A DNA stretch of 64,000 bases from an uncultured Bacteroidales bacterium (lineage in GTDB: Bacteria; Bacteroidota; Bacteroidia; Bacteroidales; Bacteroidaceae), in NCBI GenBank assembly GCA_902779845.1, contig CACZCZ010000003.1:62001-126000 (forward strand). The letters are read 5' to 3'. Shown piece after piece: positions 33,343 to 40,448 of the stretch. The notes under the pieces were generated by a model. The model made no database searches and had not been told where the DNA came from. It saw only the letters and a list, made by a program, of their open reading frames with translations. The translations under genes were made by a program, and so were the position numbers. How positions within the stretch are numbered: the stretch's first letter is position 1; each line of letters opens with the position of its first letter.

Positions 33343-33369
33343 CAGCGAGAAAAGAATCAAAGCATATTT

Positions 33370-34896
33370 ATGAAACGCACCACCATCACCATCATCAGCC
33401 TGATTATAGGCGCATCCTTTTTCGGTTTGCTCTTCTTGCAAGGCCGAATTGTGGATGCGATGGTGAAGATGCGTAAAGCTGAGTTTGACGAGGTCGTCTT
33501 CCGAGCATTGGACCAGACCAGTCGCGATATGGAGCGCAACGAGACGTTCCGTTACCTGGAGACGGTGGCTGCCAACTCCGACTACGAAGTGGAGCACCTC
33601 TCGGAGCAAATGCAACGCCAGCGCGTGCAGGAGACATTGAACCTTGGCGACACAACTCAGCAATCTCCCTTTACACTTCAAGTGCAGACGCACAAGCCGT
33701 CCCAGACTCCTAAGGCACTGTCCTTGCGGCCTGCATCATCCTTGGATGCCGCCAGCTTGCGCTTCCAGGAGTTTGTGAAGAATGCCTACCTCTACCAGAA
33801 GGGCGTGTTGGATGAGGTCATCTACACCGTACTTTATAATGCCAGCGAGAAAGATTTCCGCGAGCGCATCGATTTCCGCCTGTTGGACACCAACCTGCGT
33901 ACGGAACTGGAGGCTGCAGGCATCCATCTGCCCTACCACTTCAGCGTCTTCGATTCCAATGGCGAAGAGGTGTTCCGTTGTGCAGACTATTCCGAAGAAG
34001 GGTCTGACTACTCCTACACACAGACGCTCTTCCGCAACGATCCGTCACAGAAGATGGGCGTTCTGCGCGTGCACTTCCCTGATATGGACAGCTACATCAT
34101 GGGTGTGGCACGCATGATGATTCCGGCGCTGGTCTTCACCATCATCCTCTTTGTGACCTTCAGCTTCACCGTGTGGCTCATCGTCCGTCAGAAACGCGAC
34201 ACCGAGATGAAGAATGACTTCATCAATAACATGACCCACGAGTTCAAGACCCCCATCTCCAGTATCTCGCTGGCGGCTCAGATGCTCGGTGATAAAAGCA
34301 TCAAAAAGACGGAACCGATGGTCGAGAACCTTTCGCGCGTCATCGTCAATGAGACCAAACGCCTGCGCTATCAGGTGGAAAAGGTGCTGCAGATGTCACT
34401 CTATGAGCGTAATAACATCCGTTTCAATGAGAAGGAGATAGATGCCAATGTGGTCATCGACGATGTGGTGAAAACCTTCCAGCTGAAGGTGCAGCAGAGT
34501 GGGGGAGAACTTACGTCGCAGCTGGATGCCGAGGATGCAGCCATCTACGTGGATGAGATGCACTTCACGAATGTCATCTTCAACTTGATGGACAATGCTG
34601 TCAAGTACCGTCGCGAGGATGTACCCTTGCAGTTGCGGGTTAGCACTGCCAATCATAACAATCAGTTGGTAATCATTGTTGAGGACAATGGCATCGGCAT
34701 CCGCCACGATGACCTGCGCCGCATTTTCGACCGCTTCTATCGCGTGCATACGGGTAACAAACACGATGTGAAAGGTTTTGGTCTTGGCTTAGCCTATGTC
34801 CGTGGAATGGTGGAACTGATGCAGGGCACGATCAAGGCCGAGAGCGAGCTGGGACGTGGCACCAAGTTCATCATCACCTTACCGCTGATAGATTAA
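33370..34896 (+). CDS. Sensor histidine kinase
   Basis: 508-residue inner-membrane kinase. TM1 at residues 5-25 (TIISLIIGASFFGLLFLQG), a ~240-residue periplasmic sensor region with no recognised domain, and TM2 near residue 255 (IPALVFTIILFVTFSFTVWL). No HAMP. HisKA has the phospho-acceptor in MTHEFKTPISSISLAAQML; the HATPase domain has NLMDNAVKYR (N box), VEDNGIGI (G1) and GFGLGLAYVRGMVELMQG (G2). The start at 33370 is set by the promoter. It pairs with the response regulator 87 nt downstream. The signal is unknown; such pairs in Bacteroidales are often envelope or oxidative stress sensors. Confidence 0.95.
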   Translation: MKRTTITIISLIIGASFFGLLFLQGRIVDAMVKMRKAEFDEVVFRALDQTSRDMERNETFRYLETVAANSDYEVEHLSEQMQRQRVQETLNLGDTTQQSPFTLQVQTHKPSQTPKALSLRPASSLDAASLRFQEFVKNAYLYQKGVLDEVIYTVLYNASEKDFRERIDFRLLDTNLRTELEAAGIHLPYHFSVFDSNGEEVFRCADYSEEGSDYSYTQTLFRNDPSQKMGVLRVHFPDMDSYIMGVARMMIPALVFTIILFVTFSFTVWLIVRQKRDTEMKNDFINNMTHEFKTPISSISLAAQMLGDKSIKKTEPMVENLSRVIVNETKRLRYQVEKVLQMSLYERNNIRFNEKEIDANVVIDDVVKTFQLKVQQSGGELTSQLDAEDAAIYVDEMHFTNVIFNLMDNAVKYRREDVPLQLRVSTANHNNQLVIIVEDNGIGIRHDDLRRIFDRFYRVHTGNKHDVKGFGLGLAYVRGMVELMQGTIKAESELGRGTKFIITLPLID

Positions 34897-34983
34897 TCCC
34901 ATGGGCCTCATAAGCCCAATAAATCCAAAAGGTTCAATAAGTTCAATATGCCCATTAATCATTCATTAAACTCGATAACAACT

Positions 34984-35694
34984 ATGACACAAGAAGAATC
35001 AAAACTGAGAATCCTGCTTTGCGAGGATGACGAGAGCCTCGGCATGCTGTTGCGTGAATACCTCCAGGCCAAAGGCTATGAGGCAGACCTCTGCCCCGAT
35101 GGCGAGGCTGGTTACAAGGCCTTCCTGAAGAGCGCCTATGACATGTGTGTGCTGGATGTGATGATGCCCAAGATGGACGGCTTCACCCTGGCACAGGAAA
35201 TCCGGCAGGTCAACCAGGAAGTGCCTATTATCTTCCTTACCGCCAAGAACTTGAAGGAGGACATCTTTGAGGGCTTCAAGATAGGTGCTGATGACTATAT
35301 CACCAAGCCCTTCTCGATGGAGGAACTCGTGCTGCGCATGGAAGCCATCCTGCGTCGTGTCCATGGCAAGCAGCAGAAGAATGTGGCCGTCTATCACATT
35401 GGCAAGTTCACTTTCGACACGAAGCGCCAGATTCTGAGCTTCGAAGGCCGCCAGACCAAGCTGACCACAAAGGAGAGCGAGCTGCTGATCTTGCTCTGCT
35501 CCCATGCCAACGAAGTCTTGCAGCGTGAGCTGGCCTTGAAGACCATTTGGATTGATGACAACTACTTCAATGCCCGCTCCATGGATGTCTATATCACCAA
35601 GCTGCGCAAGCATCTGAAGGACGATCCCGACATCGAGATCAACAACGTCCATGGTAAAGGTTACCGCCTTATTGCTCAGTTGGAGGAAGAATAA
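34984..35694 (+). CDS. OmpR-family response regulator
   Basis: 236-residue regulator. Receiver domain residues 8-125: acidic pocket LLCEDDESLG, phospho-acceptor Asp in VLDVMMPKMDGF, switch Thr in FLTAKN and Lys in ITKPFSMEEL. The C-terminal winged-helix DNA-binding domain (about 140-235) has LTTKESELLILLCSHANEVL and VYITKLRKHLKDDPDIEINN. The start at 34984 is preferred over the in-frame ATG at 34948, which lies in a small AATAAGTTC-type repeat. Activated by the adjacent kinase. Ends in a very strong terminator. Confidence 0.95.
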   Translation: MTQEESKLRILLCEDDESLGMLLREYLQAKGYEADLCPDGEAGYKAFLKSAYDMCVLDVMMPKMDGFTLAQEIRQVNQEVPIIFLTAKNLKEDIFEGFKIGADDYITKPFSMEELVLRMEAILRRVHGKQQKNVAVYHIGKFTFDTKRQILSFEGRQTKLTTKESELLILLCSHANEVLQRELALKTIWIDDNYFNARSMDVYITKLRKHLKDDPDIEINNVHGKGYRLIAQLEEE

Positions 35695-35738
35695 GAAAAG
35701 ACCGAGGGCCGCGCATCGCGCGGCCCTCGGTCTTTTCT
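35693..35738. terminator. Strong bidirectional terminator
   Basis: GAAAAGACCGAGGGCCGCG paired with CGCGGCCCTCGGTCTTTTC, a 19-bp perfect stem with a 5-nt loop, between the response regulator (+) and the 58-aa membrane protein gene (-). Confidence 0.95.
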
Positions 35739-35742
35739 TCAT

Positions 35743-35919
35743 TTACTCATCGTACTTGGGTTTCTTGTAGTTGAAATAGATGTGCAGTCCGATGCCGACG
35801 ATAATCAGCAGGATGCCGAAGCCCTGAACGAAATTGTAGTCAACCCACCCTGCGAAATAGCTTAAGATGAGCAGAAGCGCACCGACGATAGCGGTGATGA
35901 TGCCATAGTAGATTTTCAT
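35743..35919 (-). CDS. Small two-helix membrane protein (58 aa)
   Basis: 58-codon ORF: MKIYYGIITAIVGALLLILS forms the first hydrophobic helix, a short polar turn YFAGWVDYN, then FVQGFGILLIIVGIGLHIYF as the second helix and a basic/acidic tail NYKKPKYDE. Two-TM hairpin proteins of this kind are common in Bacteroidales genomes; I recognise no functional assignment. It converges on the two-component operon and shares its terminator. Coding is supported by composition, clean termini and the terminator right after the stop. Confidence 0.8.
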   Translation of the reverse strand: MKIYYGIITAIVGALLLILSYFAGWVDYNFVQGFGILLIIVGIGLHIYFNYKKPKYDE

Positions 35920-36127
35920 GTTCTTGAGTATTGTTTTGATTCGTAGATACGGGAATATGGGGCATTTTCATGCTTTGACAGCACAAAATAAGCAAAAAAA
36001 AATGAACGGGCGAAACGTTTTATCGAAAAAGTGACATGGAACGGTGATTTTTATTTTGTCGGAAGCTTTTTTACGTTCAAGATGAAGAAAAAGAGGCGAA
36101 AAGCCTTGCCATGTGGAAAAAATGTAC

Positions 36128-36135
36128 TACCTTTG
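36128..36135 (+). promoter_or_regulatory. -7 promoter box for rpsF operon
   Basis: TACCTTTG, 46 nt upstream of the rpsF ATG. Confidence 0.75.
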
Positions 36136-36181
36136 CCGAGCATTTTTGCAAAAATAACCCTTATTAATCATTTAACGTATT

Positions 36182-36523
36182 ATGAATCAGTACGAAACCG
36201 TTTTCATTTTAACTCCCGTTTTGTCTGACGAACAGATGAAGGAAGCGGTCGAAAAGTTCAAGAAGCTGCTTGCCGATGGTGGCGCAGAGATTCTGAACGA
36301 AGAACTGTGGGGCTTGAAGAAGCTCGCTTATCCCATCGAGAAGAAATCGACGGGCTTCTATGCGATGCTTGAGTTCAAGGCAGATCCCACCCTCATTAGC
36401 AAACTCGAGGTTAACTATCGCCGCGATGAGAGAGTGCTCCGCTACCTGACCGTCAAGAACGAGAAGTATGCAGCAGAGTATGCTGAAAAGAGAAGAAACA
36501 AACAAGTAAAAAAGGAGGACTAA
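36182..36523 (+). CDS. rpsF: 30S ribosomal protein S6
   Basis: 113-residue S6, a central-domain 16S rRNA protein that binds as a dimer with S18. [20 protein letters not shown], the [20 protein letters not shown] core and the [19 protein letters not shown] tail match the family. First gene of the rpsF-rpsR-rplI operon; the usual single-stranded-binding-protein gene is absent, as is normal for Bacteroidetes. Confidence 0.98.
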   Translation: MNQYETVFILTPVLSDEQMKEAVEKFKKLLADGGAEILNEELWGLKKLAYPIEKKSTGFYAMLEFKADPTLISKLEVNYRRDERVLRYLTVKNEKYAAEYAEKRRNKQVKKED

Positions 36524-36526
36524 GTC

Positions 36527-36790
36527 ATGGCACAATCAGAAATTCGTTATTTGACTCCGCCAACCGTTGATGTCAAGAAGAAGAAGTATTGCCGTTTCAA
36601 GAAGAGCGGTATTAAGTATATCGACTACAAGGATCCTGAGTTCCTCAAGAAGTTCCTCAACGAGCAGGGTAAGATTCTGCCTCGTCGCATCACGGGTACT
36701 TCCTTGAAGTTCCAGCGTCGTGTGGCTCAGGCTGTGAAGCGTGCTCGTCACCTCGCCCTGCTGCCCTTCGTAACCGATATGATGAAATAA
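36527..36790 (+). CDS. rpsR: 30S ribosomal protein S18
   Basis: 87-residue S18, partner of S6 in the platform of the small subunit. [20 protein letters not shown] and [20 protein letters not shown] followed by [15 protein letters not shown], the conserved RNA-binding C-terminus. Separated from rpsF by 3 nt after the stop (AGTC before the ATG), so cotranslated. Confidence 0.98.
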   Translation: MAQSEIRYLTPPTVDVKKKKYCRFKKSGIKYIDYKDPEFLKKFLNEQGKILPRRITGTSLKFQRRVAQAVKRARHLALLPFVTDMMK

Positions 36791-36810
36791 CTTAAAGAGG
36801 AATAAGCACT

Positions 36811-37350
36811 ATGGAAATTATTCTGAAAGAAGATGTTATCGGCTTGGGCTACAAGCACGACATCGTAAATGTGAAGTCCGGCTACGGCCGCAACTATCTT
36901 ATTCCCCAGGGTAAGGGCGTCATCGCTTCCGAGAGCGCCAAGAAGGCGCTCGCTGAAGAGCTGAAGCAGAAGGCTAAGAAGCTTGAGAAGATCAAGAACG
37001 ATGCTCAGGCTGTTGCCGACAAGCTCGCTGGCGTGGCACTGACCATCACTGCCAAGGTGAGTGCTCAGGGCACCATCTATGGTAGCGTGAACAACGTTCA
37101 GATTGCCGAGGAGCTCAGCAAGCTCGGTTTCGACATCGACCGCAAGCTCATCACCATCAAGGATGTGAAGACACTTGGCGAACACGAAGCTACTGTGCGT
37201 CTGCACAAGGAAGTGGCTGTTCAGATTCCTGTCACAGTTATCTCCGAGACTCCCATCGAGAAGCCCGCTCCCGTTGCTGAGCCCGCTCCCGTTGCTGAGG
37301 CCGCTCCTGCAGAGGAGGATTTCGACGCCGAGGCTGAAGAAGAAGCCTAA
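36811..37350 (+). CDS. rplI: 50S ribosomal protein L9 with Pro/Ala/Glu tail
   Basis: 179-residue L9. The N-terminal rRNA-binding domain MEIILKEDVIGLGYKHDIVN VKSGYGRNYLIPQGKG, the long helix, and the C-terminal domain to about residue 148 are standard. The last ~30 residues are a low-complexity tail (repeated PAPVAE units, then EEDFDAEAEEEA) that exceeds the usual ~148-residue length; acidic tails on L9 occur in other Bacteroidales. The operon ends in a terminator. Confidence 0.97.
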   Translation: MEIILKEDVIGLGYKHDIVNVKSGYGRNYLIPQGKGVIASESAKKALAEELKQKAKKLEKIKNDAQAVADKLAGVALTITAKVSAQGTIYGSVNNVQIAEELSKLGFDIDRKLITIKDVKTLGEHEATVRLHKEVAVQIPVTVISETPIEKPAPVAEPAPVAEAAPAEEDFDAEAEEEA

Positions 37351-37369
37351 TAGCTGTTATCAAATAGCC

Positions 37370-37405
37370 GAATGGCCGTCCATTGCTGGGCGGCCATTCT
37401 TTTTG
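37370..37405 (+). terminator. Terminator of the rpsF operon
   Basis: Stem GAATGGCCGtCC / GGgCGGCCATTC with a 6-nt loop, followed by TCTTTTTG. Confidence 0.92.
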
Positions 37406-37503
37406 TATGATGTGGCACAAAACATAGTGCAAAAAAAGAGGCCTCACTCTCGTGAGACCTGTTTCCTGTTGATGTTCGTTGGTCGAACAGCGGGAAGTTC
37501 TGA

Positions 37504-37698
37504 TTACTCAGCAACAACCTCAGCAGCCTCGGCAACAACAGTGTCAGCAGCGGCGCTGTCTTCAACAACAACCTCCTCGACAACTGCTGCGCTGTCACAA
37601 GCAGTGCTATCGCACTCCTCAGAAGCCTTAGTCTGACCACCGCAAGCGGCGAAAGAAAGAGCCATAGCGGCTACGAACATAAATGCAACCTTTTTCAT
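37504..37698 (-). CDS. Small acidic lipoprotein
   Basis: 64-residue protein: signal MKKVAFMFVAAMALSFAACG with lipobox FAAC (lipidated Cys at about residue 19), then a mature part made almost wholly of Glu, Asp, Ala, Val and Ser (SEECDSTACDSAAVVEEVVV, EDSAAADTVVAEAAEVVAE). Such short acidic lipoproteins recur in Bacteroidales; the function is unknown. It has a -7 box (37753-37760). Low complexity means it could diverge rapidly, but the lipobox and promoter support a real gene. Confidence 0.8.
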   Translation of the reverse strand: MKKVAFMFVAAMALSFAACGGQTKASEECDSTACDSAAVVEEVVVEDSAAADTVVAEAAEVVAE

Positions 37699-37752
37699 TT
37701 TCTTTTTTGCTTTTTAAATCTGTAAAACAATCAATTGCTTTTTAAAACGGTG

Positions 37753-37760
37753 CAAAGGTA
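37753..37760 (-). promoter_or_regulatory. -7 promoter box for small lipoprotein
   Basis: TACCTTTG on the minus strand, 55 nt upstream of the ATG. Confidence 0.7.
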
Positions 37761-37911
37761 CGGACTTTTTGAATACGATGTACTTTTTTTCGCAACTTTT
37801 TTTCATCTTTTTTTAAACTTTTTTTTGTAACTTTCTACAAACGCCTCATAATCAAAGATGTATTGAAATGTTAAATTTCACCCTTTTCTCGGTTGTCAGA
37901 CAGAAAAGTAC

Positions 37912-37919
37912 TATCTTTG
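37912..37919 (+). promoter_or_regulatory. -7 promoter box for mtaB
   Basis: TATCTTTG, 17 nt before the ATG at 37937. It sets the start there, since the in-frame ATG at 37868 would lie upstream of the promoter. Confidence 0.8.
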
Positions 37920-37936
37920 CACTCGAAAACAAAACA

Positions 37937-39274
37937 ATGCACATGACTCCTGATTCAGCACTACAGGGCAAGACTGCGGCCTATTTCACGTTGGGCTGCA
38001 AGTTGAACTTTGCCGAGACGGCCTCTATCGAGCGCCAGTTGGCAGACGTCGGCGTGCGTAAAGTGAAGAAGGGCGAGGTGGCGGACATCTGTATCGTTAA
38101 CACGTGTAGTGTCACAGAGGTGGCCGATCATAAATGCCGTCAGGCCATTCATAAACTCGTGCGCCAGCATCCGGGCGCTACTGTTGTCGTCACCGGATGT
38201 TATGCCCAGCTCAAACCTCAGGAGGTTGCAGCCATTGAGGGTGTCACCCTTGTCCTCAGCCAAAGTGAGAAAGGAAAGATTGTGGAATGTTTGACGAAGT
38301 GCTCATCTGCGCCAGCCCCCTCAACCATAATCCCTCAACCCTCAGCCCCCTTTGTCCCCTCCTGTTCCTGCGGCGATCGTACGCGCTACTTCCTGAAGGT
38401 GCAGGATGGCTGCAACTACTTCTGCACCTATTGCACTATTCCCTTCGCGCGCGGTCGCAGCCGTAACGGTTCTATCGCATCTTTGGTGGCTCAGGCCAGG
38501 CAGGCGGCAGCGGAAGGGGGCAAGGAGATTGTCATCACAGGCGTCAATATCGGTGATTTCGGCCGCACCACCGGCGAATCGTTCCTGGATCTTCTTCGTG
38601 CCTTAGACACGGTCGAGGGCATTGAGCGCTACCGCATTTCCAGCATTGAGCCCAATCTGCTCACGGATGAAGTCCTGCAGTTCTGTGCCGAAAGCCGCGC
38701 CTTCATGCCGCATTTCCATATCCCCTTGCAGTCTGGTTCTGATGAGGTGCTGCGTCTGATGCACCGTCGCTATGACACCGCTCTATTTTATAATAAGGTA
38801 TCGCGCGCGCGCGAGTTGATGCCCGATGCTTTCATCGGCGTTGATGTCATCGTGGGCACCCGTGGCGAGACGGCCGCACTCTTTGACGAGGCTGAGCGCT
38901 TTATCGAGTCGCTGCCCATCTCGCTGCTTCATGTCTTCAGCTACAGCGAGCGCCCGGGCACTGCAGCCCTGCGCATTCCGCATGTCGTGCGTCCCGAGGA
39001 GAAGCATGAGCGCAGCCAGCGCCTGCTGGCCATCAGCGACCGCAAGCTCCACGCTTTCTATGAGCGCTTCATGGGCACCACCCGTCCTGTCCTCCTCGAA
39101 CACTCCCGCATCAAAGGCCTTTTCAACGGCTTCACCGACAATTACATCAAGGTAGAATATCGGGGAGCGGGAGTCGATAACCAAATCCTGTCGCTGAAGC
39201 TAAGTGGTTGGAATGAAGAACATACAGCGTTGAAGACTCTCCCCCCTGCCCCTCCCTATAAGGGAGGGGAGTAA
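37937..39274 (+). CDS. mtaB: tRNA t6A37 methylthiotransferase, MtaB-like, with repeat insertions
   Basis: 445-residue radical-SAM enzyme that converts t6A37 to ms2t6A in tRNA. N-terminal UPF0004 domain with three cluster Cys: FTLGCKLNFAETASIERQL, VNTCSVTEVADHKCRQ and VVTGCYAQLKPQE. Radical-SAM CxxxCxxC in VQDGCNYFCTYCTIPFARGR; ITGVNIGDFG; and a short TRAM-like end (NYIKVEYRGAGVDNQILSLK). Between the two domains an insertion (SAPAPSTIIPQPSAPFVP) is encoded by a CCCTCAA-type array (about 38311-38350). The C-terminal residues TLPPAPPYKGGE are encoded by a 35-bp inverted-repeat element. The frame is intact, so both are tolerated. Confidence 0.92.
   Translation: MHMTPDSALQGKTAAYFTLGCKLNFAETASIERQLADVGVRKVKKGEVADICIVNTCSVTEVADHKCRQAIHKLVRQHPGATVVVTGCYAQLKPQEVAAIEGVTLVLSQSEKGKIVECLTKCSSAPAPSTIIPQPSAPFVPSCSCGDRTRYFLKVQDGCNYFCTYCTIPFARGRSRNGSIASLVAQARQAAAEGGKEIVITGVNIGDFGRTTGESFLDLLRALDTVEGIERYRISSIEPNLLTDEVLQFCAESRAFMPHFHIPLQSGSDEVLRLMHRRYDTALFYNKVSRARELMPDAFIGVDVIVGTRGETAALFDEAERFIESLPISLLHVFSYSERPGTAALRIPHVVRPEEKHERSQRLLAISDRKLHAFYERFMGTTRPVLLEHSRIKGLFNGFTDNYIKVEYRGAGVDNQILSLKLSGWNEEHTALKTLPPAPPYKGGE
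38311..38350 (+). repeat. In-frame CCCTCAA array inside mtaB
   Basis: CCCCTCAACCATAATCCCTC-type units, the same family as at 788-817 and 2553-2586, encoding PSTIIPQPSAP between the MtaB domains. Confidence 0.8.
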
Positions 39275-39385
39275 TTACCTTTCAAGAACAGACAATATGG
39301 AAGAAAGTCCGAATACAGTAAATAATCAGTCAGCTCAAAAACATTCTAATCCCCTCCCTTATAGGGAGGGGCAGGGGGGAGAGTC
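39235..39385. mobile_element. 151-bp MITE-like element with perfect 35-bp inverted ends
   Basis: The left end (39235-39269) and right end (39351-39385) are exact reverse complements over 35 nt; each is itself a near-palindrome around CCCTCCCTATAAGGGAGGGG. The 81-nt interior holds the mtaB stop, a ribosome-binding stretch and the start of the GT2 gene. No ORF for a transposase is present. Confidence 0.85.
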
Positions 39386-40439
39386 TGCCATTGTCATCCT
39401 TAATTGGAACGGCTCTCACATGCTACGCCGCTTCCTCCCGTCGGTCCTGAAGAATACGCCCCGCGATCTCGCAGATGTTATTGTTGCGGATAATGCCTCT
39501 ACAGATGACTCCCTCGCTGTCCTTGCCGCCGAGTTCCCTGAGGTGCAGACCATCGTCCTCGACCGCAACTACGGCTTTGCCGAGGGTTACAACCAGGCGC
39601 TTAGGAGCCTCACCCCTAACCCCTCTCCAAAGGGCGAGGGGAATTTTAGGGAAGAGGGTTATAAGTACTTCCTTTTGCTCAACTCCGATGTGGAGACACC
39701 CGAGGGGTGGCTGCAGCCCCTGCATGACTACATGGAGAGCCATCCTGAGGTGGCAGCCTGCCAGCCCAAGTTGCGTGCCGAGCACACCCGCACCCACTTT
39801 GAGTACGCCGGGGCTGCGGGCGGTTACCTTGACAGCCTTGGCTATCCCTACTGCCGTGGCCGCGTCTTCGACACCGTGGAGGAAGACCGCGGGCAGTACG
39901 ACACGGTGGCCGATGTCTTCTGGGCTACCGGCGCGGCCTTGATGATCCGCGCCAAGACCTATTGGGAGGTGGGCGGCCTTGATGCCCGCTTCTTCGCACA
40001 TCAGGAGGAGATCGATCTCTGTTGGCGTCTGCGTGCCCGTGGACACCGCATTGTCTGTGTGCCGCAGTCCGTCGTCTATCATGTCGGTGGCGGCACCCTC
40101 CCCAAGGAGAATCCCCGCAAGACATTCCTCAATTTCCGCAACAACCTTCTGCTGTTGTACAAGAACCTGCCCGCGCGTCGCCTGCGCCGTGTCCTCTTCA
40201 TCCGCTTCTGGCTCGATGCGCTGGCTTCCCTCGTCTTCCTGCTGAAGGGCGAAGGTCGCAGCTTCCTTGCCGTGTGGCAGGGGCGTCGCGCTTTCCGCCG
40301 GATGAAGAAGGATTTTGCTGCCGACCGCCGTGCCAACCTCGCAGCCGCCACTGCCGACCCCGCATTGCAGCCAGGAAGCTTGCTCTTCAACTATTATCTG
40401 AAACGTCAGCATGTATATTCCCAAATCATTGCCTCATAA
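39297..40439 (+). CDS. Glycosyltransferase family 2
   Basis: 380-residue GT-A fold transferase, probably adding sugars to a surface polysaccharide or glycolipid. AIVILNWNGSHMLRRFLPSV opens the domain, with VIVADNASTDDSL, the metal-binding LLNSDVETPEGWLQPL, and ATGAALMIRAKTYWEVGGLD then FFAHQEEIDLCWRLRARGHR, typical of rhamnosyl- or N-acetylglucosaminyl-type GT2s. The first ~30 residues (including NPLPYREGQGGE) come from the MITE-like element, and an insertion TPNPSPKGEGNFREEG before the metal site comes from a second palindromic repeat. No sugar can be assigned. It starts 23 nt after mtaB. Confidence 0.9.
   Translation: MEESPNTVNNQSAQKHSNPLPYREGQGGESAIVILNWNGSHMLRRFLPSVLKNTPRDLADVIVADNASTDDSLAVLAAEFPEVQTIVLDRNYGFAEGYNQALRSLTPNPSPKGEGNFREEGYKYFLLLNSDVETPEGWLQPLHDYMESHPEVAACQPKLRAEHTRTHFEYAGAAGGYLDSLGYPYCRGRVFDTVEEDRGQYDTVADVFWATGAALMIRAKTYWEVGGLDARFFAHQEEIDLCWRLRARGHRIVCVPQSVVYHVGGGTLPKENPRKTFLNFRNNLLLLYKNLPARRLRRVLFIRFWLDALASLVFLLKGEGRSFLAVWQGRRAFRRMKKDFAADRRANLAAATADPALQPGSLLFNYYLKRQHVYSQIIAS
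39611..39652 (+). repeat. In-frame palindromic repeat inside GT2 gene
   Basis: CCTAACCCCTCTCC-aaag-GGcGAGGGG followed by TTTTAGGG, a nested palindrome related to the 35-bp ends at 39235-39385. It encodes TPNPSPKGEGNF. Confidence 0.75.
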
Positions 40440-40448
40440 ACTTCTAAG

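Noticed and set aside
33262-33369. Upstream ATG for the sensor kinase
   Set aside because: A full -33/-7 promoter at 33311-33342 lies inside that extension.
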